Source of the DNA: Spirochaeta sp. UBA5339
Lineage (GTDB): Bacteria; Spirochaetota; Spirochaetia; DSM-2461
Assembly: GCA_002408085.1 (NCBI GenBank)
Contig: DHQL01000013.1
Location: 89,273-153,272 of the forward strand
Length of the DNA: 64,000 bases
Direction: 5' to 3'
This document shows, piece after piece, positions 16,659-26,260 of the stretch; the first letter of the stretch is position 1; each line of letters begins with the position of its first letter. The notes beneath the pieces are model-generated. The model made no database searches. It saw only the letters and a program-made list of their open reading frames with translations, and was not told where the DNA came from. The position numbers were made by a program, and so were the translations under genes.

Positions 16659-16778
16659 ATGGATAAAAGAAATGTTTTTGCCACAAGGTGGGGTATTATT
16701 GGTGTTGGAGCCGTTATCGGTATACTGGGTCTGAAGGATCGGTTTCGTGTGCTCCGGGAGATCTCTCCTGACACCTAA
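16659..16778 (+). CDS. Candidate 39-residue single-helix membrane protein
   Basis: An ATG frame at 16659 follows AGGAG (16644-16648) with ten bases between. It encodes one hydrophobic segment, WGIIGVGAVIGILGL, with a basic N-terminus and a charged C-tail. The stop codon overlaps the 3' end of the convergent 105-residue gene by four bases. Nothing recognisable is encoded. The good ribosome site and membrane-like composition favour a real small protein, but a chance frame is possible. Confidence 0.4.
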   Translation: MDKRNVFATRWGIIGVGAVIGILGLKDRFRVLREISPDT

Positions 16779-17092
16779 CCGGCAATCAGAGCGGGAATAA
16801 AGCCTGTCAGCAGACCCAAAACAACCATTGTCACGCATACCTGTATCATTGCAGCCCTGTCCAGTCTGTAGACAAGAAAGGAGAGGGGTGCAAAGACCAG
16901 AAGAGCAAAGAGCAGGCTGTTAAGAGCGGGAATCTTTACCAGAGTCAGATTCCAGGAGAGAATGCCCACGCTGACCCACATTGAAAAGGCCGAAAGTATA
17001 AAGAGTCTGTCCAGTTTTTTAATAATCATCGGAATGATATCGACAAGTCCGGCTGCCGAGCCGATCAGTATAGAAATAAACACATTGTTCAT
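16775..17092 (-). CDS. Small multi-helix membrane protein, unknown function
   Basis: This 105-residue, strongly hydrophobic protein has about four helices, with a short charged loop KKLDR and a VYRLDR turn. AAGGAG lies seven bases before the ATG at 17092. It is 54 bases downstream of the epimerase gene on the same strand, so the two are probably co-transcribed. I do not recognise the family. The GSAAGLVDIIPMIIKKLDR start suggests a conserved membrane protein rather than a random frame. Confidence 0.75.
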   Translation of the reverse strand: MNNVFISILIGSAAGLVDIIPMIIKKLDRLFILSAFSMWVSVGILSWNLTLVKIPALNSLLFALLVFAPLSFLVYRLDRAAMIQVCVTMVVLGLLTGFIPALIAG

Positions 17093-17146
17093 AAGTACTC
17101 CTTCGGGGTGTTAGACGGCGGCATCCCGGATGTGTAACAGAAAATA

Positions 17147-18163
17147 TTATTTTTTTGCTTCTTCAGCAGCCTTTTCCGATGCCTCGATGACCCTGTCACA
17201 CCACAAGTCAAACTCGGGGTCCTCTGTCTGGAGCTCCTTGTGGGCCAGAACATGTTCTATGGTCTGCCGGATGCCCTGATCAAAGCGGACGGTTGCTGTA
17301 AAACCGGGAACAAGGCGCTTCAGTTTGCTGTTGTCAAAGACGACGCTGTTGGCCTTGTCGCCGATCAGGGAACCTGTAAAGTCATAGCTGCTTGAGGCTG
17401 CCAGAAACTCACTTGACACATAGGACGCCATCAGTTCCCTTCCCAGGGCCGATGCAATGGACTGGTAGATCTGGTTCCAGGTCAGGGTCTCATCACTTGT
17501 AATCTGCACAGCCTCTCCCAGGGCGTGGATATTGCCCATCAGACCGATAAAACCGCGGGCAAAATCGCTGCTGTGGGTCATGGTCCACAGGGAAGTTCCG
17601 TCTCCATGGATGATAACCTTCTTTCCCTCCAGTATACGTTTCGCCACCTGCCAGCTGCCGTTATTTCCATGAACCCCCAGAGGGATGGAGCGTTCGCAGT
17701 ATGTGTGACTGGGCCGGACTATGGTCACCGGATATCCTGTCTCCCTGTACTGTTTCATAAGGTATTCTTCGCAGGCTATCTTGTTCCGGGAGTACTCCCA
17801 GTATGGATTCGCCAGAGGAGTTCCCTCATTGACTACATAGTGAGAGAGGGGTTTCTGGTAGGCTGAGGCGGAGCTGATAAAGATGTATTGATCCGTTCTG
17901 CCGGCGAAGAGTTTATAATCCCTTTCCACCTGGTCCGGAGTAAAGGCAATAAAGTCGGCAACCGCATCAAATTTCATGTCGCCCAGCAGTTCTTTTACTT
18001 TGGATGTGTCATTGATGTCGGCAGTAAGGTAATGACAGTCCTTGTCATTAAAGAGTTTGCGGGTTCCTCTGTTGATCAGATAGAGTTCGTGTCCCTCTCT
18101 GATAAGCAGTCTTGATATTGCGGTGCTGATGGTTCCGGTACCGCCGATAAATAGTATGCGCAT
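17147..18163 (-). CDS. NAD-dependent epimerase/dehydratase-family protein
   Basis: This is a 338-residue extended short-chain dehydrogenase fold. It opens with MRILFIGGTGTIS, a variant of the NAD-binding glycine motif. The catalytic pair YxxxK appears as YSRNK in YWEYSRNKIACEEYL. FIFISSASAYQKP marks the active-site Ser/Tyr region. The substrate is probably a nucleotide sugar, but the family is broad. I start the gene at ATG 18163, preceded by AAGGAG at seven bases. An upstream in-frame start (18202) adds 13 residues before the Rossmann strand and is unlikely. The gene shares an operon with the membrane protein downstream. Confidence 0.88.
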   Translation of the reverse strand: MRILFIGGTGTISTAISRLLIREGHELYLINRGTRKLFNDKDCHYLTADINDTSKVKELLGDMKFDAVADFIAFTPDQVERDYKLFAGRTDQYIFISSASAYQKPLSHYVVNEGTPLANPYWEYSRNKIACEEYLMKQYRETGYPVTIVRPSHTYCERSIPLGVHGNNGSWQVAKRILEGKKVIIHGDGTSLWTMTHSSDFARGFIGLMGNIHALGEAVQITSDETLTWNQIYQSIASALGRELMASYVSSEFLAASSSYDFTGSLIGDKANSVVFDNSKLKRLVPGFTATVRFDQGIRQTIEHVLAHKELQTEDPEFDLWCDRVIEASEKAAEEAKK

Positions 18164-18331
18164 TATGTTTCTCCTTAGGACAGTGTATTGTAGCATGTTC
18201 ACCTGCTTTTTGAATCGGGTTTTTTCTGATTTACAGTTCCTTGAAGGAGGCCGGTTCCGGGGAGGAAGGATATTGTATAAAAAACTTCAATATACTAATA
18301 TCCCGGGAGATACAGATTTCAGGGAGCATTT

Positions 18332-18676
18332 ATGATCATTTGGGGATTCAAAAAAAGAATCTATGACCAGACATTTTCCGGTACTGCGGAGTGTCCTTCC
18401 TGCAGGCAGAGAGATTTCCGGGTTCAAGGGGTGCTAAGGTATGTGCATCTCTTCTGGATACCCCTCTTCTCTTTTTCAAAGAAGCTGACTGCAGAGTGCC
18501 TGAAGTGCGGTTCTGTCTCCGGGAAAAAGGAATTGAATGACGCCGGGTACAGTGAGATCAGAAAGGAGCTCTTTCCTCTTAAAAGAACCCTTGGGAAGAA
18601 CTTCGGCATTCTCACAGCCGCTCTGGTATTTATCCTTTTCGGATTGATGGTTCTTGTTGTTGCAGTAATCTCCTGA
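18332..18676 (+). CDS. Zinc-ribbon membrane protein, unknown function
   Basis: The 114-residue protein has two cysteine pairs, CPSC (21-24) and CLKC (56-59), arranged as a zinc ribbon. A hydrophobic stretch lies between them (HLFWIPLFSFSK), and one C-terminal membrane helix (about 90-113) follows. Proteins of this form are conserved hypotheticals annotated as zinc-ribbon proteins. The metal site would be cytoplasmic if the tail anchors the protein. ATG 18332 follows a GGGAG site. No partner is evident. Confidence 0.8.
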   Translation: MIIWGFKKRIYDQTFSGTAECPSCRQRDFRVQGVLRYVHLFWIPLFSFSKKLTAECLKCGSVSGKKELNDAGYSEIRKELFPLKRTLGKNFGILTAALVFILFGLMVLVVAVIS

Positions 18677-18787
18677 TTCAGGGCAGACCATCTGTATTTG
18701 GTTTAGAATTAAAGTACAGGGATTCAGGGAAGTATCTACTTTCTTTTGTCCCCATAACCGGAAAGAGTCACGTCAAGGAGCTGGATA

Positions 18788-19408
18788 ATGATTAGCCGAA
18801 CAAACAGATCTGCACCGGACACAGACAATAAGGACACAGGTAAAAGGGACATTACCCCCAGGGAAGTCGCCGCAATGCTGAAAGAGGGTCTCTCCAAGGA
18901 GGAGGTTTATAAGGATCTCCATGAGCGAGTTGACCCGGAGACACTGGCCCGCATTCTTGCCAGCATTCCGGATAAGGGGCTATACAGAAAATATGGAAAA
19001 CTGAACGGCCTGCTGGTTGCTCTTCTATGTCTGTCAGCTGCAGGTAAATTTCTTGAACTTCTGTTATATTTGATCAACAGGGATCTAAATCTTCTGCATC
19101 TGTTCTGGACGGCCCCTCTTGGACTTCTTTTCAATATGGTTCTTTTCTATATAGCCCTTAAAAGAATCGGAATAGCCTACAGGTTCCTGGGGGGCTTCGT
19201 TTTTCTGTCCATTCTTCCCTTGTTTGAGAGTGTCCGCAGGCTGACCTCTCCGGAGGATTTAGTTCTATTTGCTTCGGTTGTAGGTATGAACCTTGTAATC
19301 GGAGCTCTCTTTCTCTTTCTGGGCAGGAAGATGTTCCCCTATTTCCGTTTTATAAAAGTCAGCCGTGACAGTGAAGGGCTGATCATCTATACTGCCGGAA
19401 AAGAGTAA
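18788..19408 (+). CDS. Four-helix membrane protein, unknown function
   Basis: The 206-residue protein has a polar N-terminus (1-70), which includes a helical segment resembling a small regulatory domain (TPREVAAMLKEGLSKEEVYKDL). About four membrane helices follow between residues 75 and 185. It is followed after 18 bases by the arginase-family gene in the same direction, so the two may share a transcript. I do not recognise the family. Confidence 0.72.
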   Translation: MISRTNRSAPDTDNKDTGKRDITPREVAAMLKEGLSKEEVYKDLHERVDPETLARILASIPDKGLYRKYGKLNGLLVALLCLSAAGKFLELLLYLINRDLNLLHLFWTAPLGLLFNMVLFYIALKRIGIAYRFLGGFVFLSILPLFESVRRLTSPEDLVLFASVVGMNLVIGALFLFLGRKMFPYFRFIKVSRDSEGLIIYTAGKE

Positions 19409-19426
19409 TCCTGAAAGGGTAGTATT

Positions 19427-20269
19427 TTGAACAGAATCAACTTCTTTGCACCCCAGTGGCAGGGCTCCGGCCTTACCAGAGAACTGTATGACGGCGCTCT
19501 GGCCTTGAAAGACTTTATTTCACAAAACTATGATTTCAAGGTTCTTGAAATTCCTGTCCGACTTGATGGAACTCCCTTTGTGGAGAATGGAATTCTGGGA
19601 TTCCGGGAGATAACCGCCCAGCTTATGGCTCTTCAGGAGGTTCTTGAGAGGGAAGAGGCGGAGAAAACTCTTCTTCTGGGTGGGGGCTGCGGTCTGGAAA
19701 TCCCCTTTGTTTCCAGACATCTCTTTCATGACAGAGACCTGGCTCTCTACTGGTTTGATGCCCATGGAGATCTCAACAGCCCGGAAACATCAACAAGCCA
19801 TCACTTTCACGGCATGCCCCTTCGGTATCTGACACAGAATCTGCCCCTTCATGATTCAATTAATATTCTTCGGGCGGATCCCTCAAGGGTTATTTTAATG
19901 GGGTCCAGAGATTTAGACACTCCTGAGGAACATTTTATCCGGGAAAACAGTATCCGGGTGATGGGACCCGAGTGCTTTCCTCTTCACAGAGCCCTTGAAA
20001 ATGAGGTACTTCCTTCTTCAGAAAGGGCCTATATTCACATTGACCTGGATGTTTTGGATCCTGCTGAGTTCCGGAATGTGAAATGTCCGGTGAGGGAGGG
20101 AATCACCCTGGAGGATCTGTGTGCTTCGGTAGAAAAAATCAGTGAATTACATGAGGTTGCAGGCATCAGCATCCTTGAAAATACCGAGACCCGGCCGGCA
20201 GAGCTGGAATTGCTCCGGGATCTGCTGGATTCCTGTATGAGAATTCTGGACAACAAACATTCCTGCTGA
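19427..20269 (+). CDS. Arginase-family (ureohydrolase) protein with altered metal motif
   Basis: The 280-residue protein has the arginase/agmatinase fold. The central DAHGDLN (Asp111, His113, Asp115), the HGMPLRYL loop after STSHHFHG, and IDLDVLDP (Asp206, Asp208) match the binuclear manganese ligands. The first motif is unusual. Arginases carry GGDH, giving a histidine ligand; here the segment reads GGGCGLE (85-91), with Cys88 where the histidine should be. The protein may bind one metal, use cysteine, or have lost the reaction. A TTG start at 19427 follows AAAGGG at seven bases. It may act on a guanidino compound, but the substrate is unknown. Confidence 0.83.
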   Translation: MNRINFFAPQWQGSGLTRELYDGALALKDFISQNYDFKVLEIPVRLDGTPFVENGILGFREITAQLMALQEVLEREEAEKTLLLGGGCGLEIPFVSRHLFHDRDLALYWFDAHGDLNSPETSTSHHFHGMPLRYLTQNLPLHDSINILRADPSRVILMGSRDLDTPEEHFIRENSIRVMGPECFPLHRALENEVLPSSERAYIHIDLDVLDPAEFRNVKCPVREGITLEDLCASVEKISELHEVAGISILENTETRPAELELLRDLLDSCMRILDNKHSC

Positions 20270-20329
20270 TTCCGGTAGATATTCCTGAATTATGATATTT
20301 TGAATCTATAATCGATTAAGGGGCCTTTT

Positions 20330-23300
20330 ATGAAGATCACCGTTCCTCGTTTCTTTTTCCTTCTGTTCATATTTCTTCTGTTTTCCTGCGAAAAAGCGAA
20401 GGAGCCTGAACAGACCGCTCTTCCTGTTTCCGCAGAGGTTCCGGTGCGGGAGACCGGCCCCCTTATTACTCCCCTTGATATTGACTTTCTGCCTACCGAA
20501 CCTATTCTTACCGACAGTGAAGTCCTGTCGGAGAGTCCTGTCTCCGAAGTGGATTTAAGTGCCCTTCTGGAGGCGGAGGACAGGGAGATGGGAGACCGGG
20601 AAGAAGAACTCCGTGCATCCATTGATTATTCCAGCCTGACTACAAATTACTTTGATGCCGATGCGGTTGATACGGGTGCACTCAGGGCCCCTGAATCTGT
20701 TGGGGCTCTTAAAATTGTTGACTTCGGTCCTGTGGGGCAGCTGCCTATTGAAATGCGAAGGCCCTCTATCTATGTCCAGTTTAATCAGCCCATGGTACCG
20801 GTCTCCAAACTCGGGGAGCCCATGAGAAGCCATGATATCCTCAAGATCAGCCCTGAAGTGGAGGGAACCTACCGCTGGTATGGTACCAAGACTCTCAGCT
20901 TCGAGCCCGATGCTCCCATTCACCGACAAAGCCGTTACAGGGTTTCCATCAGTTCCGGAGCCAGCTCCATCTATGGCAGGGTTCTGGGACAGTCCTTTGA
21001 CTTTACCATCGAAAGCGAGGCTCCGGAGATCCTCTCCCTCTCATTCGGTCCCGGGGATGATCTTTATGATGCCTCCCTGGAGGTGCCCCCTGGTCACAGT
21101 TCCCGTATACTCCTTACCTTCAACCAGACCATTGATGCAGATGGGCTGGCTGATTTTCTGATCCTTCAGGACGGAGAGGGCAGAGAGTATCCGGTGAAGG
21201 TCTCTTCACCGGATACAGATGAGTACTATCTCGATGAGAACTTTCTCAGACGGTCGGCTCTGGTGGAGCCGGAGGAGACTCTTCCTCTGGAAAGTTCATT
21301 TACCCTCTCTGTGCTTGAGGGATTCAGGACGAAGGAGGGGGCAAGCCCGACAGCGGAAGTCATGAGCCGGGATTTTTCCACGGTTTCGGCTTTCAGATTT
21401 TCCAGGCAGTCAGACAGAAGCTGGTCCTTTCCCTATGATCCTGAGGGGGTGATGAACCCTCTCTATCTGAGTTTCACTCATCCAGTGGATCCCGACTCTC
21501 TTGACGGAAAAATCTCTGTGAGCTTTGAGGGTATCCAAATGGCTGATCATCTGAAGGTCTGGGGTGATACGGTTCGTATCGCCAATCTTCCAGTGGAGTA
21601 CGAGAGTTCCTACCAGGTGACCCTGATGCCCGGAATACGGGATATCTACGGACGTGAAGCAGACCTGGACAGTGACAATGAGCATGGGACCAGGGTGATT
21701 CAGGTAGAGGTGCCGGCTGCCATCAGCTACTCCTACTTTCCGGGCTGGGAGGGGCTTGCGGCCCTTGAGGCACAGTTTGACCCTGCGGTTGTTTATGAAT
21801 TTCAGAATATCGATCAGGGAAGTTTCAGGATAAATGGTGAAGAACAGGACCTGGCACTGGATCAGGCACCCCGGAATCAGGCCGTCTACAATCTGGTGGA
21901 TCTGAAGCCCTATATGAATGAAGAGGGCTATGGAAGGGTTAATCTGAACTGGAATTTCACCGAAAGGCGGCGGACCTGGAACAACGAGATCCGGGAATAT
22001 GAAAAAAAGAGAAATATGGATGTCCAGGTGACGGATATGGGAATCACAACCCGCTTTGCCTACAATAAAATTCTCGTCTGGGTAAACAGCCTCTCAACAG
22101 GCGATTCAGTCAGCGGAGCCCGGATCAATATTGAAGGGCCTGGAGGTTTCAGTAGTGCCGTTACCAATGCCGATGGATTGGCCCTTGTTTCCCTTGCTCC
22201 GGGCGAGTTCCGTCAGAAATTCTACAGCACCCGCAGAAATCGTTATGATTTTTCCATCTCCGCCGAGAAGGGCATGGACCGTGCTGATCTCAATGTGACC
22301 AACACCCACTACACTGGCCGCTTCGGCATCAGCAGCAGCCGTCCCGAGTTTGCTCTGGACAGTATCCCGAGGGTCTTTCTTTTTTCAGACAGAGGAATCT
22401 ACCGACCTGGAGAGACTCTTACCTTTCGGGGAGTGGACTGGAACCAGAGACTGGGTGAATTTTCTCCCTATCAGGGGGATTTTACACTCTCTATTATGAA
22501 GCGGGAGGGCTACCGGAAAAAAGCCATTACATCCTGGCGGGGGACAACGACCTCCTCGGGCGGATTTTTCGATACCTGGACCATTACCGATGATATGGAT
22601 CCCGGTGACTACTACATCCGTTATGAGCGGGGAGGGCGAAGTGTGGACGAACCCTTTCAGGTGGCCAATTTCAGACGCCTGAACTTTCAGGTTCAGCTGC
22701 GTGCTCCCGAAAGAACTTTTTTCCTGGGGGATACCATTGCGGTACCCCTTGAGGCAAGTTATCTTGCCGGCGGTCCTCTGGCGGGGGGGGAGGTCTCCTC
22801 TTTCTGGACGAGAAAACCCCTTGAGTTCCGTCCCTCGGGAGAGAAGTGGAAGTATTGGACCTTCGGGCCCCGGGGATGGGAGCAGGAGAAAAATCTGAGT
22901 TCCGACAGTTCGAAGCTCTCCCTTCAGGGAAAGGCAGGTCTTGAGATCGAGACAACAGAGCAGAGCCTCAAGGGCAAGGCCTACCGCTATGTGGTGGAGG
23001 CCACTGTGGAGGATGTTGACCGTCAGGCCATCTCCGCCTCTACTTCGGCGGTGGTTCATCCGGCCTCATGGTATATTGCCGCCCGTACCGGATCTGCTTC
23101 TGCCTCTCGCCGGGGCAGCCGTTATGTCGCCGTAGACGATGACCTTCAGTTTTCTCTGGCCCAGGTCGGTCCCGGTGGAGAATCCCTCACCCATGAGGGG
23201 GTTCTGACCCTTGAGATGATAAAGGGCTCCTGGCAGGCGGCCCAGCAGAAAAATGTCGGCAGCCGTATCAACACCCGTTACGAGTGGGTGGAAGAGAGCC

Positions 23301-26260
23301 TCTTTACCCGGGAGATACCCTGGGAAGAGGGCATGGCAGAATATCATTATACCCCCGAAAGTTCAGGCAGCTACCGCCTCAGGATCAAAGCCGAGGACTC
23401 CCGGGGGCGGGAAATCCTGACGGATATCAGCTTCTATGCTTCCGGTGGTTCTTGGGTCAGATGGGCCGGGGGGAACCGGGAGGACATCACCCTGGAACCT
23501 GAGCAGGACCTTTACTTTCCCGGAGATACAGCCCGTATCCTGGTCAAGTCTCCCCTGGAGAGAGGCCGCTACCTTCTGACAATTGAACGGGAGGGTATCC
23601 TTGAGGAGCGTTTTATCGACCTTGATCCCTCGAATCCAATCATCGAAATCCCCGTTAAGGAGGAGTGGATTCCTGTGATGCATATCACCCTGGCAGGATT
23701 TCTGCCCCGTGGGGATCTGCCTGAATCCTATCACGATCCCGACTTCGGGAAACCCAGGGGGATTTTCGGTGCCGCGGCCCTTAATATCTCCACTCAAACC
23801 AGGGAGCTGGACCTGGAAATCCTGCCGGACAAGGCGGTTTACCGTCCCGGTGAAGAGGCGGAAATTACAATCCGGGTAACCGAAAACGGACGTCCTGTGG
23901 AAGGCGCCGAGGTCAGCTATCTGGCAGTGGACCGGGGAATTCTTGATCTGATCAACTATCATATTCCCAACCCCTTGAGTTACTTCTACAGCAGAACCAA
24001 CTTTCTGAGCTACACAGCCGGAGACGACTCCCGGCGACTGCTTCTCAATCCCGTCACCTATGAGACCAGCAATCTCAGGGGCGGTGATGGAGAGGAGAGC
24101 AAACTCCAGAGAAGGGATGATTTTACCCCTCTGGCGGTATTTGAACCCTACCTGCTTACCGATTCCACGGGAACCGTCAGGGTCAATCTCCAGTGGCCCG
24201 ATACCCTGACCACCTACCGTTCCACGGCCATTGTCCTTAAGGATCAGAAGATCGGTTACTCCGAGGATGAGCTCTTTGTCCGTAATCCCCTCAATGTCAG
24301 GGCGGCTCTGCCCCGGCAGATGCGTGTCAGGGACACAAGTTTTGCGGGAGTGGTAATCAGCAATATCGATTCTTCGGACCATGAGGTTACGGTGAAGATC
24401 AGCAGTGAAGGTCTCGGACTTCCCGGAGAGACGGAGAAGACCGTTACGGTTCCTGCGGGACGGGCTTATGAAGTTCCCTTTGTGATAGAAGCCCGCAGCG
24501 AGGGAGAGAGTGAGGTTCTTTTTACCATTCTCAGTGATGTACTCAAGGAGGAACTCCTTCAGACCATGACCGTTTCTGCTCCTCTGATTGTCGAGACCAT
24601 GACCACCATGGGGATTGTCGAGGCCGATGAGGCCGTTGCAGAGGAGGCTCTGCTTGTCCCGATGAACATCGGCAGGGGCTACGGCTCTCTCCAGGTCGTC
24701 CTTGACTCATCTCAGGCTCCTTTTCTGATGACCCAGCTCAGAACCCTCACGGACCATCGGGTCTATGATTTTACCTTCGACTATCTCTACGCCGCTGCAC
24801 CGGGGATCATCGCACCGGATCTGATGGAGCTGATGGACCCGGTTCTGGCGGAGAGGGCAAAAGCAAACCGGGACAGCTTCTGGGCCATCGCGGCAAACCG
24901 TCAGAACAGTGACGGCGGTATCCGCTCCAGCGGCTCTGTGTACAACACCCAGAGCAGTCCCTACCTCTCTCTTGTCACCTATCATATGCTCCAGTTAATG
25001 AACGCCCGGGGACAGACTACTGATATAAAGGAACTCTCATTGAACCAGTATCTGAGCAGGTTTGCACGGGAGGAGGGAAGTCTCTACTTCAGGCTCTATC
25101 TCCACTACCTGACGTCCATGGCAGGCCATCCGGACGAGGATCAGACGGATCTCTTTCTTGAAATGGGAGATGAACTGGGTATCAGCGGATACGCCCTTAT
25201 GGGGGCGGTCTGCACCATGGAAGGAAGAAGTAAAAAGGCCGCTGAACTCTATCAGAAGGTCAGAAACTTTGTTTCCATCGGTACAAAGGGTGTAGATATC
25301 AGAGACAGTTATGAGACCAGATTCTACTTTGACTCGGGGTATCAGCAGCTCTCCCATCTTCTGCATCTTGCACTGCTGACCGGTGAGGAACCGGAAATGC
25401 TCAGGCGTTACTCCTGGTCCCTGGATCTTCAGAAGGGTGAGAGAAACTGGATCAATGCCCAGGACCGTATATGGATGGCCCTTGCCCTGAGCAGTCTCCT
25501 CTCTTCCGAGAACCCGGGTGAGGTAAACTATCAGGGTTCTGCAGTTCTCAACGATACGGCCCTGATCTCCGACCGGTTTGAGGGATTCTCCAGGGGGCCC
25601 AGGGAGTCGGAGTTCGATCTCTTTGATAAAGTCATTCCCCTGAGTCCCCAGAATGAGGTGGGAAGCCTCCAGTTCCGGAAGGAGGGGGAGGGAACGCTCT
25701 ACTATACGGCCACTCTCAACTACGCCCTTCCCGGAGAGGTCGCTCCCGCCCGGGATGAGGGTTTGGCGGTCTTTACACAGATTGAAACTCTTGATGGCAG
25801 GATTGTGGAATCGGACAGCCTGGAACTTGGAGGCAGCTACCGGATGAGAGTCTTCCTGAATACCTCGAAAAACAGAGGCTACGTCAACCTCTCTGTACCC
25901 GTTCCTTCCGGTGCGGAAATCGTGGATCCCAGCCTCTCGGTCTCCTCCTCCTACTTCAACAGTGGCGGGGTCCAGTCGGAAAAGTGGACCCGTGAGGAAC
26001 AATACGGCGATGAGACTGCCTATCTGGAAGAGGGATATATCTGGAGGGGACTGCGTTTTCCAAACAGGCCCAATCAGCTGATCTTCGATAATGAGATCCG
26101 CTACTCCTGGGACTACCTCTACTACGGTCAGAGGGAGGTTTCCTTTATCTTCCGGTGTACCACTCCGGGGGTCTATCCCACACCCCCAGCGTCTGCAAGC
26201 CTCCTCTTTGAGCCCGAGGTCTTCGGAAGGGGCAGGGGTAGACTGATTGTTGTCAGGTAG
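20330..26260 (+). CDS. Alpha-2-macroglobulin-like lipoprotein lacking the thioester
   Basis: The 1976-residue protein starts with a lipoprotein signal (lipobox LFSC, Cys20) and is built from macroglobulin-type beta domains. FLFSDRGIYRPGETL and ILPDKAVYRPGEEAEITI mark MG domains, and a terpenoid-cyclase-like helical domain lies near 1430-1740. Bacterial homologues (YfhM/ECAM) trap attacking proteases in the periplasm, next to PBP1C, as repair defence. Here the thioester motif CxEQ is absent: the equivalent place (about residue 1477) reads YDFTFDYLYAAAP, and the protein has only three cysteines. Its pbpC partner overlaps its 3' end by 14 bases. So it belongs to the non-thioester type and may trap by fold alone or have a structural role. 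Confidence 0.93.
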   Translation: MKITVPRFFFLLFIFLLFSCEKAKEPEQTALPVSAEVPVRETGPLITPLDIDFLPTEPILTDSEVLSESPVSEVDLSALLEAEDREMGDREEELRASIDYSSLTTNYFDADAVDTGALRAPESVGALKIVDFGPVGQLPIEMRRPSIYVQFNQPMVPVSKLGEPMRSHDILKISPEVEGTYRWYGTKTLSFEPDAPIHRQSRYRVSISSGASSIYGRVLGQSFDFTIESEAPEILSLSFGPGDDLYDASLEVPPGHSSRILLTFNQTIDADGLADFLILQDGEGREYPVKVSSPDTDEYYLDENFLRRSALVEPEETLPLESSFTLSVLEGFRTKEGASPTAEVMSRDFSTVSAFRFSRQSDRSWSFPYDPEGVMNPLYLSFTHPVDPDSLDGKISVSFEGIQMADHLKVWGDTVRIANLPVEYESSYQVTLMPGIRDIYGREADLDSDNEHGTRVIQVEVPAAISYSYFPGWEGLAALEAQFDPAVVYEFQNIDQGSFRINGEEQDLALDQAPRNQAVYNLVDLKPYMNEEGYGRVNLNWNFTERRRTWNNEIREYEKKRNMDVQVTDMGITTRFAYNKILVWVNSLSTGDSVSGARINIEGPGGFSSAVTNADGLALVSLAPGEFRQKFYSTRRNRYDFSISAEKGMDRADLNVTNTHYTGRFGISSSRPEFALDSIPRVFLFSDRGIYRPGETLTFRGVDWNQRLGEFSPYQGDFTLSIMKREGYRKKAITSWRGTTTSSGGFFDTWTITDDMDPGDYYIRYERGGRSVDEPFQVANFRRLNFQVQLRAPERTFFLGDTIAVPLEASYLAGGPLAGGEVSSFWTRKPLEFRPSGEKWKYWTFGPRGWEQEKNLSSDSSKLSLQGKAGLEIETTEQSLKGKAYRYVVEATVEDVDRQAISASTSAVVHPASWYIAARTGSASASRRGSRYVAVDDDLQFSLAQVGPGGESLTHEGVLTLEMIKGSWQAAQQKNVGSRINTRYEWVEESLFTREIPWEEGMAEYHYTPESSGSYRLRIKAEDSRGREILTDISFYASGGSWVRWAGGNREDITLEPEQDLYFPGDTARILVKSPLERGRYLLTIEREGILEERFIDLDPSNPIIEIPVKEEWIPVMHITLAGFLPRGDLPESYHDPDFGKPRGIFGAAALNISTQTRELDLEILPDKAVYRPGEEAEITIRVTENGRPVEGAEVSYLAVDRGILDLINYHIPNPLSYFYSRTNFLSYTAGDDSRRLLLNPVTYETSNLRGGDGEESKLQRRDDFTPLAVFEPYLLTDSTGTVRVNLQWPDTLTTYRSTAIVLKDQKIGYSEDELFVRNPLNVRAALPRQMRVRDTSFAGVVISNIDSSDHEVTVKISSEGLGLPGETEKTVTVPAGRAYEVPFVIEARSEGESEVLFTILSDVLKEELLQTMTVSAPLIVETMTTMGIVEADEAVAEEALLVPMNIGRGYGSLQVVLDSSQAPFLMTQLRTLTDHRVYDFTFDYLYAAAPGIIAPDLMELMDPVLAERAKANRDSFWAIAANRQNSDGGIRSSGSVYNTQSSPYLSLVTYHMLQLMNARGQTTDIKELSLNQYLSRFAREEGSLYFRLYLHYLTSMAGHPDEDQTDLFLEMGDELGISGYALMGAVCTMEGRSKKAAELYQKVRNFVSIGTKGVDIRDSYETRFYFDSGYQQLSHLLHLALLTGEEPEMLRRYSWSLDLQKGERNWINAQDRIWMALALSSLLSSENPGEVNYQGSAVLNDTALISDRFEGFSRGPRESEFDLFDKVIPLSPQNEVGSLQFRKEGEGTLYYTATLNYALPGEVAPARDEGLAVFTQIETLDGRIVESDSLELGGSYRMRVFLNTSKNRGYVNLSVPVPSGAEIVDPSLSVSSSYFNSGGVQSEKWTREEQYGDETAYLEEGYIWRGLRFPNRPNQLIFDNEIRYSWDYLYYGQREVSFIFRCTTPGVYPTPPASASLLFEPEVFGRGRGRLIVVR

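Noticed and set aside
24700..24800. Possible thioester in the macroglobulin-like protein
   Set aside because: The position reads YDFTFDYLYAAAP without the Cys-x-Glu-Gln motif. No cysteine is nearby.
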